Virus record (IMG/VR): IMGVR_UViG_3300031602_000022
Span: 1 to 30,283 of that record
Reading direction: 5' to 3' (one strand)
DNA from: a virus
Length of the DNA stretch: 30,283 nucleotides
Positions 24,897-30,283 of this stretch are shown here, piece by piece; within the stretch, counting starts at the first letter, position 1; the number at the start of each line of letters is the position of its first letter. The notes beneath the pieces were generated by a model. That model searched no databases. It saw only the letters and a list, made by a program, of their open reading frames with translations, and had not been told where the DNA came from. Position numbers and translations under genes: made by a program.

Positions 24897-25117
24897 TATT
24901 GTTTACCCATTATGTACGCACCTAGGCCACCAAGGAGTGCTGCCAGTGCTAATGCACCTGCTGCCATACCTTTGCCTTTGGCTAACTGAATCTCTTGTTC
25001 AGCCAGTCTTTTGTTTAGTTGATCCACAGATACAGTAAGTACCTCTAGATCTTTAGTTAGTTGAGTTACTGCGTGTACTAATTGTCCAGCTTCGAAGTCC
25101 GGCATTCCTGACATCAT
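24896..25117 (-). CDS. Small coiled-coil protein with C-terminal membrane anchor (73 aa)
   Basis: Residues about 10-45 form a heptad-like coiled coil (VHAVTQLTKDLEVLTVSVDQLNKRLAE, shown here in part). Residues about 50-70 are a glycine/alanine-rich membrane segment (AAGALALAALLGGLGAY) near a short basic end. This tail-anchored shape is seen in some phage lysis or superinfection proteins. Two ATGs start the frame; the first (25117) fits the AAGGAG site. It sits between the 180-residue membrane coiled-coil gene and the zinc-ribbon miniprotein. Role unassigned. Confidence 0.65.
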   Translation of the reverse strand: MMSGMPDFEAGQLVHAVTQLTKDLEVLTVSVDQLNKRLAEQEIQLAKGKGMAAGALALAALLGGLGAYIMGKQ

Positions 25118-25128
25118 TGTAACTCCTT

Positions 25129-25671
25129 TTAGTTGGCTAGTGGATTATCCAGAGCTCTTTGCAACTTCTTGTTTAGCCTTGTTTCAAGGTCCGTGATCTT
25201 ACGTTCCACATCCTCACGGATAGTGTCAGACTTCTGTACATAGTCCTTCTGTAGCTGGTCTCTCTTGCTTTCAAATCGTCCTTCAGCAGTGTCTATTGTG
25301 GCTCTTACATCTGTTTCAACAGCTGAGATATCGTCTTCAACCTTGTCAATGATCTTCTCTTGCCTATTGATATCTTCCCTTAGGGAGGTCTTAAGGTCTC
25401 TTACAGTTATATACTGCCCTTCTGAGGTGTCTTTAAGTAGGACCATCTCTTTATCTATAACAGCAAACTTACCCTCCATGACAGCTATACGCTTATCATA
25501 GTCTGAGAGGTCTGGTGTGACAAACTCGTTAATCCTTGCCTCCATACTTAGGTATCTCTGGTAGGCTTCAAAGCCACCCCACAACCCACCTACGATTGTA
25601 CCTATCAGTGGGACTATCAAGAGCAGCTTACTGCCCCCTAGCTTGACGCCACCATATTCTATCTCTGCCAT
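25129..25671 (-). CDS. Membrane-anchored long coiled-coil protein (180 aa)
   Basis: One membrane segment at residues about 15-35 (KLLLIVPLIGTIVGGLWGG) is followed by about 120 residues of charged coiled coil (DLKTSLREDINRQEKIIDKV and DTIREDVERKITDLETRLNK). The build (N-terminal anchor with a long helical periplasmic or cytosolic arm) resembles an inner-membrane spanin, but no lipoprotein partner is evident beside it and the arm is longer than usual. A scaffold or superinfection-exclusion role is an alternative. GGAGGGG precedes the start. Confidence 0.6.
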   Translation of the reverse strand: MAEIEYGGVKLGGSKLLLIVPLIGTIVGGLWGGFEAYQRYLSMEARINEFVTPDLSDYDKRIAVMEGKFAVIDKEMVLLKDTSEGQYITVRDLKTSLREDINRQEKIIDKVEDDISAVETDVRATIDTAEGRFESKRDQLQKDYVQKSDTIREDVERKITDLETRLNKKLQRALDNPLAN

Positions 25672-25672
25672 A

Positions 25673-26071
25673 TCACCCCTCCAGCTGTAGCCTTCTTAGG
25701 GCATTTAGTTCAGTTTCTAACTTCATTATCTCAAGACGCTTCTTGTTAAGCTCCAGTAAGTACAACGTGTTGCAGTTGATTCTTTCCTTGGGGGCATTAA
25801 GAGGCATTATGATTCTGGCAAAGATACCAATATCCTTAGACTGCGGAGTAGGGTCACCGGAGTCAAAGATGCTTGTAGCATTGTTGATGATACCTGTTAC
25901 TCCGAACTCTAAGTTTATCGTACCACCTATAGCATTTGAGCAGTCTAAGTCACCAGTCTTAAACTTATCTGACTGGTAACTTGAGTTGCTGCTTGGTAGT
26001 TGCAGAGAAAGCGAGTTACTTGCAAGTACAGGTGTGCACATTAAGAGTGTCACCAATAGTAGTCTTTTCAT
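25673..26071 (-). CDS. Exported small protein of unknown function (132 aa)
   Basis: A Sec signal peptide (MKRLLLVTLLMCTPVLA, cleavage before SNS) is followed by a compact domain with GDLDCSNAIGGT, LEFGVTGIINN and IGIFARIIMPL strands, then NCNTLYLLELNKKRLEIMK as a C-terminal helix. There are two mature cysteines. The frame is open six codons further (to 26089), but ATG 26071 is chosen: it starts the signal peptide, is preceded by GAGGATAAAG, and overlaps the upstream stop as ATGA. The strand content plus long terminal helix suggests an outer-membrane or periplasmic assembly protein. No family is recognised by name. Confidence 0.7.
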   Translation of the reverse strand: MKRLLLVTLLMCTPVLASNSLSLQLPSSNSSYQSDKFKTGDLDCSNAIGGTINLEFGVTGIINNATSIFDSGDPTPQSKDIGIFARIIMPLNAPKERINCNTLYLLELNKKRLEIMKLETELNALRRLQLEG

Positions 26072-26445
26072 AACTTTATCCTCGAACATATCTTAGATGT
26101 TACAGTAGTCCCCAGCTTCAGCTTTGACTGAGAGCATATGTACTCAACAGACCTTAAGGCATCGTTGTTTACATAAACATCAAAGGTGATGGTGTCCAAG
26201 TACTTCATAGGTATTACCTTGTACTGAGACACAAAGGGCACTGGCTCCCAATCATCAGTGAACACCCCGACCTCATAGTAAGCTACATCTGTTCTCTTGT
26301 TGAATAGATTCATTGTAGTCACTGAGATACCCGGAATGAACGACAGTTCAAACTTAGGGTATGTGGGTGTCATCTGATGTGAATACACAGTAGTGCTTAG
26401 TGTAACCAATATGAAAGACAAGAGTACTCTCAGGTTACTTCGCAA
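26068..26445 (-). CDS. Exported PapD-chaperone-like single-domain protein (125 aa)
   Basis: A signal peptide of about 22 residues (RVLLSFILVTLSTTVYS) is followed by an Ig-like domain that fits the N-domain of periplasmic pilus chaperones: TPTYPKFELSFIPG, SVTTMNLFNKR, YYEVGVFTDDWEPVPFVSQY, then KVIPMKYLDTITFDVYV and SVEYICSQSK...KICSRIKL. The second chaperone domain is absent. The frame has no ATG; the only start that keeps the signal peptide is TTG 26445 (or TTG eight codons later), overlapping the end of the pilin-like gene, so translation is probably coupled. Whether it binds donor strands like PapD is inference. Confidence 0.6.
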   Translation of the reverse strand: MRSNLRVLLSFILVTLSTTVYSHQMTPTYPKFELSFIPGISVTTMNLFNKRTDVAYYEVGVFTDDWEPVPFVSQYKVIPMKYLDTITFDVYVNNDALRSVEYICSQSKLKLGTTVTSKICSRIKL

Positions 26446-26932
26446 TGCACTCAGCTAAGATGATGGCTGTGTAGCTGCCTCCGGGAAATGATTTAGTTCC
26501 ACCATAGACTGCGGTAGCCTCTGAGGAGAACCATGTGGATCCTGCAAGAGTCAGGTCAAACTGAGTAGTAGAACCGTAAGTTACCTTACCGGTCTCGTAC
26601 GCAGCCATACCAGCATCTGAGGTCTTAGTCACTGCTGTTGAGCCAGTCCAGACTACTGCGTCTGACAGTGCTGGTGAAGAGCTGAATGCTGTAGGTGTTG
26701 TCACCTTGGCAAGATAAGCATCTGCAAGGGTAACATCATAGCGTACGATAGGTACAACACCACCGTCAGCGGAAGCTGTACTTAGCTTGCTTGGTAACGG
26801 GTTACCGAACACACCATTGGTGTCTGTTACGATAAGGCATCGGGTTTGTACATTGCCCACGATAGGGGTCTCCCCTGCGTACGCTGGTGAACAGGATGCA
26901 AGCAGAGCACCTGCTATTAGTAATTTCTTCAT
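26435..26932 (-). CDS. Exported pilin / spore-coat-U-like protein (165 aa)
   Basis: A signal peptide MKKLLIAGALLASCSPAYA precedes GET. It also contains a lipobox-like LLASC, so lipid anchoring is an alternative to cleavage after AYA. The mature part is beta-rich and small-residue-rich with one cysteine near each end (VQTRCLIVTD and GGSYTAIILAECIAK). That is the layout of chaperone-usher pilins and spore-coat-U-like proteins, where the two cysteines bond the first and last strands. The gene overlaps the PapD-like gene that follows. Fold assignment is by pattern only. The start follows AAGGAGTAAC. Confidence 0.55.
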   Translation of the reverse strand: MKKLLIAGALLASCSPAYAGETPIVGNVQTRCLIVTDTNGVFGNPLPSKLSTASADGGVVPIVRYDVTLADAYLAKVTTPTAFSSSPALSDAVVWTGSTAVTKTSDAGMAAYETGKVTYGSTTQFDLTLAGSTWFSSEATAVYGGTKSFPGGSYTAIILAECIAK

Positions 26933-26935
26933 GTG

Positions 26936-27796
26936 TTACTCCTTCGGTTTATACTGCATACCTACCATCTGGGTATGTAATAGTTGTTGTGCCAGACCTG
27001 CCCTCGCACCTTTCTTATTGTCTGGTAAGTTACCACCATCCAAGACTACTGTCTCTTCATACACACCACCTGCTAACTTCTTATCGTAGTAGGTGTTCAT
27101 AGTCCCAGCATGAGTCATAGCGTACATCAAGAGGTTCTGTGAGACCACATTGGCAGATAAGACTGAATCGTCTACACTGCTGAGGATCTTCTCAAGCATC
27201 TCTTTCTCTTCATCTGCCTCTTCTTCATCGGTGTCTTCTTCCAGATCTACTTCCTCGTCCAGTACATCTGTGATGTTCTTGTCGCTTAAAGAATCATAAG
27301 CTTCAATGGTTTGGTTGTTCATCATCCCAAGGACTGCATCGGTATATCCGGGACATGAGGGGTCAGACATTGGTGTCAGGCAGTCGTTGTTATACTTGTA
27401 ACTGTATATGACATTAGCATCCTTGACGGAGCCTGTACCTTCAACATCTATGGAACCATCACCCCAGAGTTCTATGGGTGAGTTATCCACAAGGAACCCT
27501 CGGGTTATCGGGATACCCCCGGGTAACCCAGACCAGTCATCAGAACTCTCGAAGATGTAGCCTCCACCAATCTTCTTGTTTCTGACATAGACCACCATAT
27601 CATCTTCAGTATTCTTAACTGGGGTGTATTGATAGTACACTCCGTTAATCCTGAGACCTCTGGTATTACTGGGTCCGATGTTCATACCCCAAGTGTGTCC
27701 AGTTCCTGCCATGTCACCCGAGATACCATAGAGATACTCAGAGTGTACCTGAGAGCTCACCAGAGCCGCTGTGAGAGCGATTAAGATTAATCTCAT
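26936..27796 (-). CDS. Exported protein with acidic linker, unknown function (286 aa)
   Basis: A signal peptide (MRLILIALTAALVSSQVHS) is followed by a strand-rich domain (residues about 20-165; YLYGISGDMAGTGHTWGMNI, VYYQYTPVKNTEDDMVVYVR) with two cysteines (NNDCLTPMSDPSC). A strongly acidic stretch follows at about 180-200 (EEVDLEEDTDEEEADEE), then a helical C-terminal region. The start overlaps the previous stop as ATGA and has only a weak ribosome site, so coupling is likely. It is one of five consecutive exported or membrane genes. Function unknown. Confidence 0.65.
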   Translation of the reverse strand: MRLILIALTAALVSSQVHSEYLYGISGDMAGTGHTWGMNIGPSNTRGLRINGVYYQYTPVKNTEDDMVVYVRNKKIGGGYIFESSDDWSGLPGGIPITRGFLVDNSPIELWGDGSIDVEGTGSVKDANVIYSYKYNNDCLTPMSDPSCPGYTDAVLGMMNNQTIEAYDSLSDKNITDVLDEEVDLEEDTDEEEADEEKEMLEKILSSVDDSVLSANVVSQNLLMYAMTHAGTMNTYYDKKLAGGVYEETVVLDGGNLPDNKKGARAGLAQQLLHTQMVGMQYKPKE

Positions 27797-28320
27797 AGCA
27801 ACAGTAGGAGTCCAAGTAGAGAGCCTCCAAGGCCGAATAAGAACTTCTCAGTCCCGTCCTCTTCCATAGCCTCTGCTTTGGGTACTTTAGCTTCATCGTT
27901 TTCCCATGCTATCTTAGCGTCAGCACCGATGATCCCGTTGTACGGGCATGGTGTACCTGCCATCAGCATAGCATCGAAGACCCTGAGGTCCTGACATAAC
28001 ACTGACACTGCAGCTACTTTCATACCCATGTCGTATAAGGTCTTAGCGTTCTTCAATCGTTCACAGTTAAGGTCACGAGTTGTAGTACCTGCTGAGATAC
28101 CTAGGATCTGTGTCTGCACTGCACCTGCCACCCCAACTGTACATGAGTCAGAGTTACTACCACCTAATGAGGGGGAGATAGCAGATGGTGGTGGGGACTT
28201 TAGTGTTGTAGTTACACTGCCTGTCGTGTGAACTGTACTTTTAGTAGTGGAGTCAGTCACGATAGGTTCAGCCATAGCCAGTGTAGGTATTAATAAGACT
28301 AACCATATCGCCCTACGCAT
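27793..28320 (-). CDS. Exported protein with C-terminal hydrophobic tail (175 aa)
   Basis: A signal peptide (MRRAIWLVLLIPTLAMA) is followed by a Ser/Thr-rich N-terminal stretch. A four-cysteine domain comes next (SDSCTVGVAGAVQTQILG, DLNCERLKNAKTLYDMG, VSVLCQDLRVFDAML, GTPCPYNG), then an acidic linker and a Gly/Leu hydrophobic tail (FLFGLGGSLLGLLLLL) that could hold it in a membrane. The 'D-NC' plus helix pattern echoes the 132-residue exported protein at 25673-26071. The start overlaps the preceding stop (TAATG). Function unknown. Confidence 0.65.
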   Translation of the reverse strand: MRRAIWLVLLIPTLAMAEPIVTDSTTKSTVHTTGSVTTTLKSPPPSAISPSLGGSNSDSCTVGVAGAVQTQILGISAGTTTRDLNCERLKNAKTLYDMGMKVAAVSVLCQDLRVFDAMLMAGTPCPYNGIIGADAKIAWENDEAKVPKAEAMEEDGTEKFLFGLGGSLLGLLLLL

Positions 28321-28538
28321 TAGGCTACTTCAGCTTCAGCAGGCTGTTCAGCAAGCTCAGCTTCAAGTGTTTGTTCAAATACTGATTGTGCAGCAGCAAG
28401 TTGTTGTTGCTTCATGGATAAGTCGGCCATCTGGTTACGTAACGACAAAAGTTGCTGGTACGATACTTTAGCCTTCTCAGACAGGTCATCGAATACATAA
28501 CTACTGTCGTTAATCATTACTACGTTACTTTCGCTCAT
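28320..28538 (-). CDS. Small coiled-coil protein of unknown function (72 aa)
   Basis: A short strand-like N-terminus (VVMINDSSYVFDDLSEKAK) leads into a helix rich in Gln, Leu and Ala (VSYQQLLSLRNQMADLSMKQ) and an acidic Ala/Glu tail. The layout resembles small DUF6447-type phage proteins, which I could not verify. No signal peptide. It has a good ribosome site (AGGAAG) and is coupled by TAATG to the exported 175-residue gene. Confidence 0.6.
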   Translation of the reverse strand: MSESNVVMINDSSYVFDDLSEKAKVSYQQLLSLRNQMADLSMKQQQLAAAQSVFEQTLEAELAEQPAEAEVA

Positions 28539-28549
28539 ATTATTACTTC

Positions 28550-28831
28550 CTATTCTGGGTTTATTTCAGCTTCTTCTGAAGGAGCAGCAATAGCACCTAC
28601 ACAGATTTTGTTGTGTACACCCATTGCTACTTCTGATAAGCGTTGCTCAATGGCAGCATCATCTTCACAGCCTACGGTGTTTACATTACGGTCATGCGTG
28701 ATACCTGTGGTTCCACATGTAAATGTTACAGAGACTGAGTCAGCACTAGCTTCCTCAGTTTCATTAGTCACCCATGTTACTAGGTGAGCTGGGGTTACTT
28801 CTACTTCTACTTCAATTGCTGCTTCAGTCAT
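28550..28831 (-). CDS. Small acidic protein of unknown function (93 aa)
   Basis: A Glu/Val-rich N-terminus (AAIEVEVEVTPAHLVTWV) is followed by VSVTFTCGTTGITHDRNVNT, a helix with EQRLSEVAMGVHNKI, and an acidic end. Three cysteines are present (FTCGTTG, VGCEDD, KICVGA). No signal peptide or membrane segment. Ribosome site AAGGAGTC. It lies between the fibre-chaperone copy 2 and the 72-residue gene. No family recognised. Confidence 0.6.
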   Translation of the reverse strand: MTEAAIEVEVEVTPAHLVTWVTNETEEASADSVSVTFTCGTTGITHDRNVNTVGCEDDAAIEQRLSEVAMGVHNKICVGAIAAPSEEAEINPE

Positions 28832-28854
28832 AATTGACTCCTTGTTTTAAAATA

Positions 28855-29187
28855 TTATACGATAGCTGAACGAGCTTCTGCACGAGCCGTTAAGATGTCT
28901 TGGGGTATATCTGCACCTGTCTCTTGGTTACGGATTACATACCAATCAGTTTGATTAAGGAAAGCCAGAGGGTCTAATGACTCCTCCCCATCTATAGCAT
29001 GCACTGGTAGCGGGGAGTGCGTAAACGTGCCTCCTTCAGACCAGAGATACTCATGATAATTCTCTTCATCAACACCTGTGTACTCAAGAGTTTCTACTAC
29101 ATTGTTATCGTTTTCTAAATCATAAGAACCTTCTAGTAAGCCCCAAGAAAGTATACGACCATCTGTTACATCAATTTGAATAATCAT
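28855..29187 (-). CDS. Tail fibre assembly chaperone (copy 2, 110 aa)
   Basis: This is paralogous to the 124-residue chaperone at 17815-18189. Both start M-IQID, contain an 'R---W-L' strand and the box GVDEENYHEYLW / GVTEENFNEYVW followed by GT--H, and end in a 'DW' chaperone segment (LNQTDWYVIRNQETGADIP here, as in family members with the TDWYVIRxxETG form). The frame is open nine codons further to 29214, but ATG 29187 is chosen because it matches the paralogue's start and has AGGGG upstream. It directly follows the small fibre-tip gene, its likely client. Confidence 0.75.
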   Translation of the reverse strand: MIIQIDVTDGRILSWGLLEGSYDLENDNNVVETLEYTGVDEENYHEYLWSEGGTFTHSPLPVHAIDGEESLDPLAFLNQTDWYVIRNQETGADIPQDILTARAEARSAIV

Positions 29188-29198
29188 ATTTGTAACCC

Positions 29199-29498
29199 CT
29201 AAAGCTTTCGCCATTTTATAGTAGCTCCAGCATAGCCAGAGCCACTGTTAACCGAATAATATGTAGTGTTAAGACGCGGAGTTCCGTTAGCCCAAAATAG
29301 GCCACCAGTTGGGCCAGTCTCAATGGGCATATTATTGTAAGGAAACTGTGTCTTTGTTTTCCAGCCTTCAACATAGGATAGGGTTTGATTACCTTTGGTA
29401 AAGTTAGAAAAGTAGTACCAGCCACTACCGCCATTACCCAAATAAGTTCCATTACTACCTGAGCTAGTAGTCGTCGTCATTGAACTAACCGCAGGCAA
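29199..29498 (-). repeat. Fibre-tip domain, copy 2
   Basis: Codons 25-123 of the 123-residue protein repeat, at protein level, the fibre-tip domain found at 18201-18518. Shared in order: GLP/KLP start, Thr-rich strand, GG-GWYYF, GW, GTP-L, IKW--L. DNA identity looks low by eye, so the duplication is old or the copies came from different phages. Confidence 0.7.
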
Positions 29499-29570
29499 AC
29501 CTGAGGCTGCTGATGTTTGTATTGTGTTGTCAGGGAATTGAACCCCTGTACTAACTAATGTTACTGCCAT
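29199..29570 (-). CDS. Short tail-fibre tip protein (123 aa)
   Basis: The N-terminus (VQFPDNTIQTSAASG) is the common phage-fibre motif that precedes a tip or trimerisation region. Residues 25-123 match the last 105 residues of the 880-residue fibre: GGSGWYYFSNFTKG, a GW, ANGTPRL, and GATIKWRKL. The protein would be a free-standing receptor-binding tip, or an add-on to the fibre whose end lies at the right edge. Ribosome site GAGGGG. Followed at once by its chaperone. Confidence 0.75.
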   Translation of the reverse strand: MAVTLVSTGVQFPDNTIQTSAASGLPAVSSMTTTTSSGSNGTYLGNGGSGWYYFSNFTKGNQTLSYVEGWKTKTQFPYNNMPIETGPTGGLFWANGTPRLNTTYYSVNSGSGYAGATIKWRKL

Positions 29571-29571
29571 A

Positions 29572-30135
29572 TTATATCCCCTCTCTTTCAGACATACTAA
29601 TCCAGCCTGTTGCTATATATTTTCTTTGACTATAAACAGGGTTTCCCCTATGCGTATGTGTCCATGCAGCAGGGAATATAACCATTGTCCCCTTTTTAGG
29701 CTGTATCTTAAGACCTTGTTCAAGAAGCTCAGTTGTACCTTCACCTTCAACAACATCGTTAAGGTATACTGTGTACACTAATTCCCTAAGAGAATACTCT
29801 TGCAACCCACGTTCAGAGTGAAAGGTATGAAAGCCACCTTTAGGTCTAGTTTCTTGTACTTTAACGTTCTTTAAGTAAAGATTTCTAGGAGCTAAAGAAG
29901 GATGCTCGTCAATGTACTCACGCAATTTTACTATTGCAACATCCATAAACTCAGAAGTTAAATCACCATCCTCTATATCTAAAAAGAAGCTTATGTCCTT
30001 ACGTTCAGGGTTAGTGTCTTGGCCTAATTGAGGCCCAGTTATAGAGTTTTTCTGTAGCTTTAAATGTTTTTCAATAATTCGGTCGCAAAGGTCATCAGGT
30101 ATAGCCTTTTCATAAAGACTTACAAAGTTACTCAT
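29572..30135 (-). CDS. 2OG-Fe(II) oxygenase, prolyl-4-hydroxylase-like (187 aa)
   Basis: A predicted dioxygenase using 2-oxoglutarate, O2 and Fe(II). The double-stranded beta-helix landmarks are: first metal ligands in FHTFHSERG (His106-x-Glu108, or His103), strand YTVYLNDVVEGEGTTEL, the PKKGTMVIFPAAW strand, the distal histidine in THTHRGNPV (His160 or His162), and the co-substrate-binding basic residue in QRKYIATGW (Arg171/Lys172). The proximal acid is Glu instead of the more common Asp. Length fits phage members. The start overlaps the fibre stop (ATGA) and has AAAGGAAA. Sitting between fibre genes, it may hydroxylate a fibre or a host surface protein; the substrate is unknown. Confidence 0.85.
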   Translation of the reverse strand: MSNFVSLYEKAIPDDLCDRIIEKHLKLQKNSITGPQLGQDTNPERKDISFFLDIEDGDLTSEFMDVAIVKLREYIDEHPSLAPRNLYLKNVKVQETRPKGGFHTFHSERGLQEYSLRELVYTVYLNDVVEGEGTTELLEQGLKIQPKKGTMVIFPAAWTHTHRGNPVYSQRKYIATGWISMSEREGI

Positions 30136-30283
30136 TTTATTTCCTTTAATCTAAGTTTGAGTTCATCTATCTGAGTCTGTTGTTCCTTGATGGCTTCGAT
30201 TAGTAGCCCAACCATGTTGCCATAAGCTACGGATAGATGCCCATTTTCTGGGTCAGTAACTACCGCTTCAGGTAGCTCCTTCT
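30132..30283 (-). CDS. Tail fibre C-terminus with S74-type intramolecular chaperone (partial)
   Basis: Only the last 49 codons are in the window; the gene continues past the right edge. The end reads LSVAYGNMVGLLIEAIKEQQ then TQIDELKLRLKEIK, the typical helical end of the 'chaperone of endosialidase' (peptidase S74) domain, which trimerises a fibre and then cuts itself off. The TGA stop overlaps the oxygenase ATG. The body of the fibre and its catalytic Ser/Lys pair are not visible. Confidence 0.8.
   Translation of the reverse strand, partial: KELPEAVVTDPENGHLSVAYGNMVGLLIEAIKEQQTQIDELKLRLKEIK

Overview
The window is part of the genome of a tailed, short-tailed (podovirus-like, T7-supergroup) bacteriophage. 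Three things support this: a T7 gp4-type primase-helicase beside a single-subunit phage RNA polymerase; a T7-like order of tail, internal virion and ejection genes; and near-zero spacing between genes. No bacterial chromosomal genes, tRNAs, IS elements or CRISPR arrays were seen. Shine-Dalgarno (AAGGAG-type) sites and Sec signal peptides suggest a Gram-negative host. The overall style recalls phages of marine gammaproteobacteria, but the host is an inference.

Layout. Plus strand, 1-4104: replication and transcription genes. These are the 3' part of the primase-helicase, a compact RNA polymerase, a small unknown gene, a MazG-like pyrophosphohydrolase and another small unknown gene. 4105-4207: two back-to-back hairpins that end the two converging transcription units. 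Minus strand, 30283 down to 4208: one continuous rightward-to-leftward late operon of 24 genes whose members overlap or sit within about 30 bases of each other.

In transcription order the late operon encodes: the end of a tail fibre with a self-cleaving intramolecular chaperone tip; a 2OG-Fe(II) oxygenase; a small fibre-tip protein with its tail-assembly chaperone; two small unknown proteins; five consecutive exported or membrane-anchored proteins, including a pilin-like and a PapD-chaperone-like one; a membrane cluster that is probably for lysis; an overlooked 27-residue zinc-ribbon gene; a 3TM-holin-like protein; a tail nozzle-like protein; three tail-fibre genes that share modules; a second fibre chaperone; a GNAT-fold T7 gp13-like protein; and the DNA-ejection apparatus. 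The ejection genes comprise two low-complexity proteins, a free-standing lytic transglycosylase with LysM, a proline-rich protein, and three very large proteins of 781, 1440 and about 1268 residues.

The most notable points are these. A complete staphylococcal-nuclease-like active site lies in the N-terminus of the 1440-residue ejection protein. The fibre-tip plus chaperone cassette is present twice, about 10 kb apart, with the second copy in a more AT-rich end segment. A block of phage-encoded periplasmic proteins looks like a minimal chaperone-pilin pair. The 27-residue four-cysteine gene is coupled to its upstream neighbour by a TAATG overlap. Capsid, portal and packaging genes are not in the window and presumably lie beyond the right edge.
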